Shown: in pieces, positions 1-5,448 of the stretch
Position numbering within the stretch: the stretch's first letter is position 1
Layout of the letters: each line of letters opens with the position of its first letter
From: JAPLGE01 sp964355545
Lineage (GTDB): Bacteria; Bipolaricaulota; Bipolaricaulia; UBA7950; UBA9294
DNA: 6,915 bases
Direction: 5' to 3'
Assembly (NCBI GenBank): GCA_964355545.1
Contig: CAYHEK010000077.1
Coordinates: 1 to 6,915, forward strand
The notes under the pieces: model-generated
The model's database searches: none
Seen by the model: the letters and a program-made list of their open reading frames with translations, nothing else
What the model was told of the DNA's origin: nothing
Program-made: the position numbers and the translations under genes

Positions 1-962
1 GTGATGTGGTGCTCGAAGCGGACGACGTCCTCGAGGCCGAGGGCCGCGCGGATCCGCGCCGCCTCCTCGAGCGTCTTATTGTTCACGGAGTTTGACCAGT
101 TGAAGCCGATGAGGGAGGTCGTCCCGTCCGGCCGCGCGAAGAGCCGCGCCCCGAGCAGGGTCCACAGGGCGGCGTAGGGGTTGTCGTTCCCCATGAAGAC
201 CGAGATCTTGAACTCGATGTCCACCCCGAGCTTGTAGAGGAGGTAGCCGAGGAGGACGGTCCCCGGGTTGATGTTCAGGACCTGGCGAATCCCGTAGGTC
301 GTGTAGTAGTGGAGGAACTCCTCGAGCCACTCGAGGGCGTGGTCGTTTGGCTCTCCGATCCCGCCGAAGTAGCCGGTGATCGTCGCGGGACCTCCGAGGT
401 GAACGTTCGAGCCGTCCGTCCCGCGCGTGTCGAGGGTCTCCACATAGCTTGCGCCGACGATCTGCATCGCGGCGGCGACGGCGAGGGTGTCCCCCTGGTC
501 CTCCGCCTGCTCCTTCATGTTCCGCACGCGGATGTAGCGACCGGGCATCACCTCGCCCCGCTCGATCGCCTGGCGCGCCTCGGCGATGAGCCAGGGGAAG
601 AACTGGAGGGCGCTGATCTCAAGCGTGACGGCCCACTCCTCCTTGAAGTGCATCGAGTTGGCCTTCTTCCCGACGACCCTCTTCCGGAAGTCGGCGACCG
701 AGACGAAGGCGCCGCGGTCCCGCTCGCGAGTGAGCCACTCGAGGTCCACAAGGTAAGGGGAACGGGTCTCCTCGAGGCGGCGGAGGAGGTTCGGAAGCGC
801 GCGCGCCTCCTTTGCCTTGCGGTTTATCTCCTCCGGGCCGCCGCAGCGGGCGACGAGCTCGAGGAGCCGGTTCACAACCTCGTTCGTTGGGTCGAGGAAG
901 AAGTCGTTCAGCTCATCGAGTCGCTCGGCTGGGATCCTCAGGCGATCGCGCAGGTCGGTCAT
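1..962 (-). CDS. Unrecognised cytoplasmic protein coupled to panB (C-terminus cut off by window edge)
   Basis: An open frame of 320 codons runs from an ATG at 962 to the left edge without a stop, so the C-terminus is missing. The ATG overlaps the panB stop as ATGA. An AAGGAGG at 976-970 sits 7 nt upstream, so the start is well supported and translation is probably coupled to panB. I do not recognise the family. The first ~110 residues are charged and helical. From about residue 140 the protein alternates short beta-like stretches (RYIRVRN 142-148, ASYVETLD 171-178, QVLNINPG 227-234, DIEFKISVF 248-256) with helices, and has Gly-rich turns (HLGGPATITGYFGGIGEP 188-205) and the polar motifs MGNDNPYAALW (257-267) and GFNWSNSVNN (286-295). 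This suggests an alpha/beta barrel-like enzyme. There is no signal peptide or membrane segment. A very distant likeness to cobalamin-dependent aminomutase barrels crossed my mind but I cannot support it. Context suggests a role near pantoate/CoA or branched keto-acid metabolism (inference). Confidence 0.85.
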   Translation of the reverse strand, partial: MTDLRDRLRIPAERLDELNDFFLDPTNEVVNRLLELVARCGGPEEINRKAKEARALPNLLRRLEETRSPYLVDLEWLTRERDRGAFVSVADFRKRVVGKKANSMHFKEEWAVTLEISALQFFPWLIAEARQAIERGEVMPGRYIRVRNMKEQAEDQGDTLAVAAAMQIVGASYVETLDTRGTDGSNVHLGGPATITGYFGGIGEPNDHALEWLEEFLHYYTTYGIRQVLNINPGTVLLGYLLYKLGVDIEFKISVFMGNDNPYAALWTLLGARLFARPDGTTSLIGFNWSNSVNNKTLEEAARIRAALGLEDVVRFEHHI

Positions 963-1858
963 CGGGAGGCCTCCTTCTTGGGGCGGGCCTCTTGGCCCGC
1001 ATCGTAGTCGGCGATGAACGCTCGGAACCTCTCGTCCTCGCCCTTCACCATGTGGTAGCAGTGCTCGTCGGTCGGGAAGGCCCCCGCCTTCACGTCCTTG
1101 ACGTAGTCCTTCATCGCGGTCGTGATCACCTCGGCGACGTTTGCGTAGCGCTTCACGAACTTCGGCGTGAAGGCCTGGAACTGGCCGACGAGGTCCGAGA
1201 CGATGAGGAGCTGGCCGTCGCAGAATGGACCGGCGCCGATGGAGAGGACGGGGATCCTAAGCTTCTTTGTGATGAAGCCGGCAACCTCCGGCGGGACGGC
1301 CTCGAGGAGGAGGAGGTGCGCCCCGGCCGCCTCGATCGCCAGGGCGTCCTCGACGAGGAGGCGGGCCGACTCGAGGGTGCGGCCCTGCGCCTTGTGCCCG
1401 CCGAGCTGGCCCGAGCTCTGGGGGGTGAGGCCGATGTGGCCGCAGACGACGACCCCGGCGTCGAGGATCGCGCGGATGCGCGAGATGACGCGCTTCCCCC
1501 CCTCAAGCTTCACGGCGTCCGCACCCGCCTCCTTGAGGAAACGCCCGGCGTTCCAGACGGCGTCTTCGTCACAACGTTGGTAGCTCATGAACGGCATGTC
1601 GCCGACGACGAAGGTGTTCGGGGCGCCGCGGCGGACCGCTTCGCAGTGGACGATCGCCTGCGCCATCGTCACCGGGACCGTCGACTCGTAGCCGTAGACG
1701 CACATGCCCAGGGAATCCCCGACGAGGATCATGTCGAGCCCGGCCGCCTCGGCGAACTGGGCGGTGGGGAAGTCGTAGGAGGTGAGCCAGGCGATCCTCT
1801 CTCTCCGCTCCTTCATCCCCTGGAGGTCGACGATCGAGAGCTTCTTTGGCTTCTCCAT
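959..1858 (-). CDS. panB: 3-methyl-2-oxobutanoate hydroxymethyltransferase (ketopantoate hydroxymethyltransferase)
   Basis: This enzyme transfers a one-carbon unit from 5,10-methylenetetrahydrofolate to 2-oxoisovalerate, giving ketopantoate, the first committed step to pantothenate and coenzyme A. It is cytoplasmic. The 299 residues carry the PanB hallmarks in order: SYDFPTAQFAEAAG (27-40), VGDSLGM with metal-binding Asp48, VTMAQ followed by AVRRGAPN (74-81), GDMPFMSY with Asp87, VKLEGG with Lys117 and Glu119, CGHIGLTPQS (139-148), ALAIEAAGAHLLLLE ending in Glu186, and IGAGPFCDGQ (207-216). All expected metal and substrate residues are present. An AAAGGAG at 1873-1867, 8 nt before the ATG, fixes the start. 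It is somewhat longer than the E. coli enzyme (264 residues, from memory) because of a charged tail after about residue 270. That tail also encodes the ribosome binding site of the next gene, which overlaps by ATGA. The 67-nt gap upstream contains its own promoter. Confidence 0.97.
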   Translation of the reverse strand: MEKPKKLSIVDLQGMKERRERIAWLTSYDFPTAQFAEAAGLDMILVGDSLGMCVYGYESTVPVTMAQAIVHCEAVRRGAPNTFVVGDMPFMSYQRCDEDAVWNAGRFLKEAGADAVKLEGGKRVISRIRAILDAGVVVCGHIGLTPQSSGQLGGHKAQGRTLESARLLVEDALAIEAAGAHLLLLEAVPPEVAGFITKKLRIPVLSIGAGPFCDGQLLIVSDLVGQFQAFTPKFVKRYANVAEVITTAMKDYVKDVKAGAFPTDEHCYHMVKGEDERFRAFIADYDAGQEARPKKEASR

Positions 1859-1866
1859 CTGGATCG

Positions 1867-1873
1867 CTCCTTT
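1867..1873 (-). promoter_or_regulatory. panB ribosome binding site
   Basis: On the minus strand AAAGGAG precedes the panB ATG by 8 nt (CGATCCAG). It confirms the start and shows that panB is initiated independently rather than by reinitiation from maf. Confidence 0.8.
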
Positions 1874-1902
1874 AAGGCAACTGGGATCTTCTGTGGGAAG
1901 GG

Positions 1903-1931
1903 ATTCTACGAGGCCTTGGTCATCCTCACAA
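1903..1931 (-). promoter_or_regulatory. Probable sigma70-type promoter for panB
   Basis: Reading the minus strand, TTGTGA (1931-1926; 4 of 6 matches to TTGACA) is followed by exactly 17 nt and then TAGAAT (1908-1903; 5 of 6 matches to TATAAT). Initiation would fall near 1896, giving a leader of about 37 nt that contains the panB ribosome binding site. The -35 element includes the TGA stop codon of maf. No operator or riboswitch-like structure is evident in the short leader. The spacing is ideal, but the call rests on sequence pattern only. Confidence 0.55.
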
Positions 1932-2486
1932 CGGGACCCCCAGTTCCCGCAGGAGGAGGTAGAGGCGCGTAAGGGGGAGGCCCATCACGTTCCAGAAGTC
2001 GCCAAAGATCCCCTCGACGAGCAGGGCACCCTTCCCCTGGATCGCGTACGCGCCCGCCTTGTCGTGGTACTCTCCTGTATCGAGGTAGGCCTCGATCTCC
2101 GCCGGATCGAGCCGGCGGAAGCAAACGGCGGTCCGCTCGCAGGCCTCGAGCTCTCTCTTCCGGTCAGCGGCGATGACGTAGAGGCCAGTGAGGACCGTGT
2201 GCTCCCTCCCGCTCAGCCGGGCAAGCATCGAGCGCGCCTCCTCGCGCGAGCGCGGCTTCCCGAGGGCGTCCCCGTCGAGGACGACGAGGGTGTCGGCGGC
2301 GACCACGACCCCTTCCTCCCGCGAGGCGACCTCGGAGGCCTTGGCGCAGGCAAGGGCGATCACCCGTTTCTCAGGCGGCCCGCTCGCCGTCTCTTCCACC
2401 CTGCTTGGGACGACGACGAAGTCAGAGGTGATGCGAGAGAAGAGTTCGATCCGCCGCGGCGAGCCCGAGGCGAGGACGATCTTCAC
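1926..2486 (-). CDS. maf: Maf-family nucleoside triphosphate pyrophosphatase (probable dTTP/UTP type)
   Basis: Maf proteins hydrolyse non-canonical or excess nucleoside triphosphates to the monophosphate and pyrophosphate in the cytoplasm, and have been linked to septum inhibition. The 186 residues match the usual family length. Visible motifs are LASGSPRR (5-12), the catalytic-Asp motif AADTLVVLDGDALGKP (63-78, Asp65), TVLTGLYV (97-104) and the C-terminal signature YHDKAGAYAIQG through ALLVEGIFGDFWNVMGLPL (140-172). Gln150 in AIQG resembles the YhdE-type dTTP/UTP branch rather than the YceF-type 7-methyl-GTP branch, where Glu is expected; this subtype call is from family knowledge. The start is GTG and overlaps the upstream gene's TGA as GTGA. 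No good Shine-Dalgarno sequence precedes it, so it probably depends on translational coupling to the secreted-protein gene. Confidence 0.95.
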   Translation of the reverse strand: MKIVLASGSPRRIELFSRITSDFVVVPSRVEETASGPPEKRVIALACAKASEVASREEGVVVAADTLVVLDGDALGKPRSREEARSMLARLSGREHTVLTGLYVIAADRKRELEACERTAVCFRRLDPAEIEAYLDTGEYHDKAGAYAIQGKGALLVEGIFGDFWNVMGLPLTRLYLLLRELGVPL

Positions 2487-3580
2487 TCGGGTGGGACGTT
2501 GGGGAAAGTCACCCAGCCCGCCCCGCCGTAGTGGACGGTGAACGGGGCCCCGCGGTTTACCCCGGCAGGGAGGAGGAGAGCTCCGGCGAGGACGTTCCCC
2601 GGCTCGACCCGTCCGGCGCGGAGGAAGCCCTCCGTCAGTTCAACGAACGAGGAGGCGCTGAAGAAGACGTAGTTCGTCCCCGCCTGCTGGATGAAGAGGT
2701 GCCAAGGGGAGAAGGAGGCACCGGTCGGGGAGAGGGCCCACACCATGACCGCTCCGGTCCCGATGAGGGGGGCGACGGTCTCAAGGAGGTCCGGCCGCAG
2801 GGCGCTTCCTCGCACCCCTTCCTCCAGGTTGATGAAGAGGACTCGGAGCTCCTCCCCGTGATCCTTGGCCGTGACTGTCCCGACGAGGGTTGGGTCAAGG
2901 CCAAGGAGCGCCGCGACGCGGGCCGAGGAGAAGTCCCCGCGCACGAGCTCGTCCACGAGGTCCGTAACTCCAGTGAGTAGGGGGACCTCGACCGGCTCCC
3001 GCGGCGCCGCGGCCGCAGGAGGCGTGACGGGAGCGCCTTTTGCGATCTCAAAGCGCGCCCTCACACCCTGGTAGACGAGGTAGAACGGCTTCTCAGGATC
3101 GATCCGGTCTCCCAGGACGAGGATCCCCTCGCTTCCAGACCCGTAGGAGGCGCCAGCCGGGTTCACCTGAAAGACGCCGGCGAGGAAGCCGGGGGTGATC
3201 TCGACCCAATCGGAGGGTGTCGGGACGAAGGGAGGCTTCCCCTCCTGCTCCACGCCGAGCGCGCTCGGGAAGAAGGGGAAGGAGGGGACGACCTCTTTCG
3301 TCGTCGGGTTGACGTAGAGCACGTTTCTTCCCGCGAAGGGGAAGAGACTCTGCCGCAGGCTCGGTGAAACCTTGCTCGCGAAGGTCCGCTCGTTGATGTA
3401 GACGGAGAAAATCGCAAGCTCGCTTCCTCCGACCGTCACCTTGAGCTCGACGAAGAGGTCGGGGTCAAGGCCCGTCTTAGAAGCGATCTCCTCATGGGTC
3501 TCGGCGACAACACCGATCCCCGTGAGGAGAAGGACGAGCAATAAGACACTGCCAAGGCGACCCGTCACGAGTCCGCGCAA
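2483..3580 (-). CDS. Secreted protein of unknown function with a duplicated domain
   Basis: This 365-residue protein has a signal peptide: Arg2 and Arg8, a hydrophobic core (SVLLLVLLLTGIGVV, 11-25), and likely cleavage after A26. The mature part is two diverged copies of one domain of roughly 140 residues (about 33-179 and 222-359) joined by an Ala/Pro linker (AKGAPVTPPAAAAPREP, 180-196). No catalytic motif, cysteine, lipobox or second membrane segment is apparent, so it is probably exported and soluble, with a beta-rich character. I do not recognise the family. The start is uncertain. The first available codon is TTG at 3580 with a weak AGG 6 nt upstream; a GTG at 3568 (Val5) would give an equally good signal peptide. 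The frame is open back to the stop of the small upstream gene, 57 nt away. Its stop overlaps the GTG of maf, so the two are cotranslated, although no functional link to Maf is evident. Confidence 0.88.
   Translation of the reverse strand: MRGLVTGRLGSVLLLVLLLTGIGVVAETHEEIASKTGLDPDLFVELKVTVGGSELAIFSVYINERTFASKVSPSLRQSLFPFAGRNVLYVNPTTKEVVPSFPFFPSALGVEQEGKPPFVPTPSDWVEITPGFLAGVFQVNPAGASYGSGSEGILVLGDRIDPEKPFYLVYQGVRARFEIAKGAPVTPPAAAAPREPVEVPLLTGVTDLVDELVRGDFSSARVAALLGLDPTLVGTVTAKDHGEELRVLFINLEEGVRGSALRPDLLETVAPLIGTGAVMVWALSPTGASFSPWHLFIQQAGTNYVFFSASSFVELTEGFLRAGRVEPGNVLAGALLLPAGVNRGAPFTVHYGGAGWVTFPNVPPE
2504..2917 (-). repeat. Domain copy 2 of the duplicated secreted protein
   Basis: This encodes residues ~222-359. 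It matches copy 1 in order: GLDPTLVGTVTAKD (227-240), EELRVLFINLEE (243-254), RPDLLETVAPLIGTGAVMVW (262-281) followed by ALSPT, SSFVELTEGFLRAGRVEP (310-327), and PFTVHYGGAGWVTF (346-359). The strongest matches are GLDP near the start and the F/W-V-E-x-T-x-GFL motif near the end. There is no nucleotide-level identity, so the duplication is old. Confidence 0.65.
3044..3484 (-). repeat. Domain copy 1 of the duplicated secreted protein
   Basis: This encodes residues ~33-179. Landmarks shared with copy 2 are GLDPDLFVELKVTV (37-50), a Ser-Glu-Leu plus beta strand (SELAIFSVYINE), the SPSLRQSLFPFAGRNVLYVNPT block (72-93), and SDWVEITPGFLAGVFQVNP (123-141) leading into PFYLVYQGVRARFEI (165-179). The copies align by eye along their full length with modest identity. 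The repeat is visible at protein level only. Confidence 0.65.
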
Positions 3581-3637
3581 GGATAACCTGGCTCTTCGCT
3601 TCCGCCGCCCTTTCAGGTGGACGACCGCGTCGGCTAC

Positions 3638-3727
3638 CTAGCAGGGGCCGCCGCACCACCAGCCGGCGAAGGCAAAGATCCAGAACGCCCAGAAGAGGGA
3701 CAAGAGCAGCCAGGCCTCTAGCGTCAT
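3638..3727 (-). CDS. 29-residue Trp-rich membrane peptide ending in CGGPC
   Basis: This is a short gene of 29 codons plus TAG. The ATG at 3727 is preceded by TAAGGAGGTGA, a perfect 11-nt complement to the canonical 16S rRNA 3' end, 2 nt before the ATG (GGAGG lies 5 nt upstream), and by a good promoter. This is strong support for real translation. The product begins MTLEAW, continues as one hydrophobic, aromatic helix (LLLSLFWAFWIFAFAGWW, residues 7-24) and ends CGGPC with Cys25 and Cys29. It has five Trp and four Phe. It is probably a single-pass inner-membrane peptide. I do not recognise a family. It is the first gene of the left block, 57 nt upstream of the secreted protein and in the same frame. 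Alternatives are a leader peptide controlling the operon or a chance ORF; the ribosome binding site argues against chance. Confidence 0.65.
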   Translation of the reverse strand: MTLEAWLLLSLFWAFWIFAFAGWWCGGPC

Positions 3728-3729
3728 CT

Positions 3730-3740
3730 TCACCTCCTTA
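3730..3740 (-). promoter_or_regulatory. Exceptionally strong ribosome binding site of the 29-codon gene
   Basis: TAAGGAGGTGA on the minus strand is fully complementary over 11 nt to the usual anti-Shine-Dalgarno tail. It is the best site in the window and sits right before the ATG at 3727, which is the main reason for calling the small gene. Confidence 0.8.
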
Positions 3741-3754
3741 CTTCGTACAGCTTG

Positions 3755-3783
3755 AGCATACCACAAGGGCCGCGGTCGGGCAA
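3755..3783 (-). promoter_or_regulatory. Sigma70-like promoter for the left operon
   Basis: On the minus strand TTGCCC (3783-3778; 4 of 6 to consensus) is separated by 17 nt from TATGCT (3760-3755; 4 of 6). Transcription would begin near 3748, about 20 nt before the small gene's ATG. It lies in the only sizeable intergenic gap and is correctly placed to drive the small peptide, the secreted protein and maf, with read-through into panB and the gene after it. Confidence 0.55.
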
Positions 3784-3797
3784 GAGGTAGACATCAC

Positions 3798-3813
3798 AAA
3801 CGGGATATCCCCG
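3798..3813 (-). terminator. Weak hairpin after the alcohol dehydrogenase gene (terminator or operator)
   Basis: On the minus strand CGGGGATATCCCG followed by TTT lies 18 nt after the alcohol dehydrogenase stop. The RNA could form a 4-bp GC stem (CGGG/CCCG) with a GATAT loop and only a three-base U run, which is short for an intrinsic terminator. The core GGGATATCCC is also a perfect 10-bp palindrome ending 19 bp upstream of the next promoter's -35, so it could instead bind a regulator. Confidence 0.25.
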
Positions 3814-3830
3814 CGTGAGTGCCGGTTTTC

Positions 3831-5000
3831 CTAGCCTGCGTAGGCCTCGTGGTACAGGGCGACGATCTCCTCCTCGCTCGCCGGCCGGGGGTTGTTCCCC
3901 GGGCTCCCGCTTGCGATCGCGTCCTTCGCCATCTGGGGTGCCGCGCGCTCGAACTTCGTCTTGTCCTTCACGAGGCTACGGAGCGGCGGGATCTCGATGT
4001 CCCGCACGAGCCGGGCGGCCGCTTCGGCTCCGGCCCGCGCCGCCTCGAGGTCGGTGAGGCCGCCGACCGGGGCGCCCATCGCGCGGGCCACGTCCGCGTA
4101 GCGCGCGGGAGCCGCGGAGAGGCTGTAGTGCATCACGACGACGAGGAGACAGGCGTTCGAGACGCCGTGGGCGACGTGGAAGTGCGCCCCGATCGGCCGG
4201 GACATCCCGTGGACGAGGGCGACGGAGGAGTTGCTGAAGGCGATCCCGGCCTCGAGGGCTCCGGTCATCACCTTCTCCCGCGCGTCGAGGTCCGTCCCGT
4301 CGGCCCACGCCCGCCGCAGGTTCCCCGAGATGAGTGCGATCGCCCGGAGGCAGAACGGCTCGGAGAGCGGCTGGGATTTCGCCGACACGTAGGCCTCGAC
4401 CGCGTGCACGAGCGCGTCCATCCCTGTCGCCGCCGTCACCGCAGGCGGGCAGGGAAGGGTCAGGAGAGGATCGACGATCGCGACGTCTGGCATGAGGAAT
4501 GGGCTTCCGATCAGCATCTTCACGTTCGTCTTCGAGTCGGTGATGATCGTGTACACCGTCGCCTCGCTCCCCGTCCCGGCGGTCGTGGGGATCGCGACGA
4601 GAGGCGCCCCGCGCTTGGGGATCTTCCCGATCCCTTTGTAATCCGCGATCCCTCCCGGGTTCGTCGCCATGATCGCGATCGCCTTCGCCGCGTCGAGGAC
4701 GCTCCCGCCGCCGAGGGCGAGGATCGAGTCGCAGCGCTCCTTCCGGTAGCGAGCCAGGCCCTCGTCGACGAACTCGACGACCGGCTCGGTCGTGACCCCG
4801 TCGTAGATCGCGTGTTCAATCCCGCTTTTCTCGAGCACCTCTTCGATCTTCTCCGCGAGGTCGACCTTGCGCATGGTTGGGTCGGTCACGAGGAGGATCT
4901 TCCCGAACCCTCGCTTCGTGCACTCCTCCCCGACGCGCTCCGACGAGCCGGAGCCGACGAGGATGAGCGATGGGGTACGAAACTCTCTCACCGCAAGCAC
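3831..5000 (-). CDS. Iron-containing (group III) alcohol dehydrogenase
   Basis: This cytoplasmic NAD(P)-dependent enzyme interconverts an alcohol or hydroxy acid and its aldehyde; the substrate cannot be read from sequence. The chosen start is the GTG at 5000, because GAGAGGAGG lies 6 nt upstream. It gives 389 residues, typical of the family; the frame extends a further 42 codons upstream, but those overlap the previous gene. Motifs include ILLVTDPT with Asp40, whose FucO counterpart favours NAD over NADP; GGGSVLDAAKA (97-107) for cofactor phosphate binding; PTTAGTGSE (138-146); GMDALVHAVEAY with Asp195 and His199; VHGMSRPIGAHFHVAHG with His264 and His278. These four residues match the metal ligands of FucO. 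The FucO His267 position is Arg268 here, a variant I believe common in one subfamily. It closes the operon behind the semialdehyde dehydrogenase, 16 nt after the ferritin-like gene, suggesting the two enzymes share an aldehyde intermediate (inference). Confidence 0.94.
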   Translation of the reverse strand: MLAVREFRTPSLILVGSGSSERVGEECTKRGFGKILLVTDPTMRKVDLAEKIEEVLEKSGIEHAIYDGVTTEPVVEFVDEGLARYRKERCDSILALGGGSVLDAAKAIAIMATNPGGIADYKGIGKIPKRGAPLVAIPTTAGTGSEATVYTIITDSKTNVKMLIGSPFLMPDVAIVDPLLTLPCPPAVTAATGMDALVHAVEAYVSAKSQPLSEPFCLRAIALISGNLRRAWADGTDLDAREKVMTGALEAGIAFSNSSVALVHGMSRPIGAHFHVAHGVSNACLLVVVMHYSLSAAPARYADVARAMGAPVGGLTDLEAARAGAEAAARLVRDIEIPPLRSLVKDKTKFERAAPQMAKDAIASGSPGNNPRPASEEEIVALYHEAYAG

Positions 5001-5006
5001 GCTCGA

Positions 5007-5015
5007 CCTCCTCTC
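5007..5015 (-). promoter_or_regulatory. Ribosome binding site deciding the alcohol dehydrogenase start
   Basis: GAGAGGAGG on the minus strand lies in the 16-nt gap between genes and ends 6 nt before the GTG at 5000. It selects that GTG over the upstream in-frame codons and over the next GTG, 12 nt further on. Confidence 0.75.
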
Positions 5016-5016
5016 T

Positions 5017-5436
5017 TCACCTTCCACTTTCCAGGGCGGCGAGCCTCGCCCGCCGCGCCGCGTTCCCCTCGGCCAGGCGCACGAACAGGCGCACGACCTC
5101 GCGGATGGGGACCTTCCCCGCGGCATCGCGGTAGAAGCGCGCGGCCGCCTCCTCGAAGGCGATCGCCCGCTTGAGGCGCCTCGCCTCGTCGAGGCCCGGG
5201 TCGAGGGCGATCTGGTAGGAGTCGCCGTCGAGGCCGGAGATCGACTCGAGGATCATCTCGGCCACCCCCTCCCGTCGCGCCCGCTCAAGATCCTTCAACC
5301 GCTTCGTCCCTGCCTCTGCGAGCTCGCGGAAGGGTCCTTCCAGTCCTCCCTGCGCCCCGGCGCGGTAGAAGGCCTCTCCCTCCTTCTCGAGGTCCATCGC
5401 GAAGCGCAGGATCGCCCCGAACGTCCCGAGGTCCAT
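5017..5436 (-). CDS. Rubrerythrin/ferritin-like helical protein with degenerate metal site
   Basis: The 139 residues look like a compact four-helix bundle of the ferritin-like superfamily, made of two similar helical pairs. Each pair begins with a rubrerythrin-like motif: LEKEGEAFY (16-24, Glu17 at the ligand position) and FEEAAARFY (94-102, Glu95). The second helix of each pair should carry ExxH ligands. Instead there is LAEAGTKRLKDL (39-50) and LAEGNAARRARL (121-132), with Gly43/Arg46 and Asn125/Arg128 in place of Glu/His. Half of the di-iron ligands are therefore missing in both halves, so an oxidase or peroxidase role is unlikely; a structural or adaptor role is possible. AAGGAGG 4 nt before the ATG supports the start. 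It sits 12 nt after the semialdehyde dehydrogenase and 16 nt before the alcohol dehydrogenase, so the three are one transcript. It has no signal peptide or membrane segment. The family assignment is by pattern, and the function is unknown. Confidence 0.85.
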   Translation of the reverse strand: MDLGTFGAILRFAMDLEKEGEAFYRAGAQGGLEGPFRELAEAGTKRLKDLERARREGVAEMILESISGLDGDSYQIALDPGLDEARRLKRAIAFEEAAARFYRDAAGKVPIREVVRLFVRLAEGNAARRARLAALESGR

Positions 5437-5448
5437 CGCCCCTCCTTC

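Noticed and set aside
965..974. GGAGGCCTCC palindrome covering part of the ribosome binding site of the left-edge gene
   Set aside because: A 10-bp palindrome without a loop makes a poor hairpin, and it follows naturally from the Shine-Dalgarno sequence next to a Ser/Ala codon run. It is probably coincidence.
309..1007. Plus-strand open frame opposite the unrecognised left-edge gene
   Set aside because: The minus-strand frame has balanced composition, a strong ribosome binding site and coupling to panB. The plus-strand frame has neither a ribosome binding site nor protein-like composition.
812..1972. Long plus-strand open frame opposite panB
   Set aside because: It is antisense to panB, which has full family motifs. 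The product is a low-complexity Arg/Glu/Gly/Leu-rich sequence typical of shadow frames in GC-rich genes.
3638..3727. Tryptophan attenuator leader peptide (five Trp codons including a tandem pair near the stop)
   Set aside because: No terminator hairpin with a U run follows, and no downstream gene concerns tryptophan. The Trp residues fit a membrane helix equally well.
5001..5126. N-terminal extension of the alcohol dehydrogenase by 42 codons
   Set aside because: It overlaps the ferritin-like gene, encodes an Arg/Pro/Gly-rich stretch unlike the family, and ignores the GAGAGGAGG site in front of the GTG at 5000.
3819..5174. A 451-codon plus-strand open frame opposite the alcohol dehydrogenase
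   Set aside because: Its length comes from GC-rich codon bias on the opposite strand. It has Asp/Arg/Val-rich composition and no recognisable domain, and it covers a clear iron alcohol dehydrogenase.
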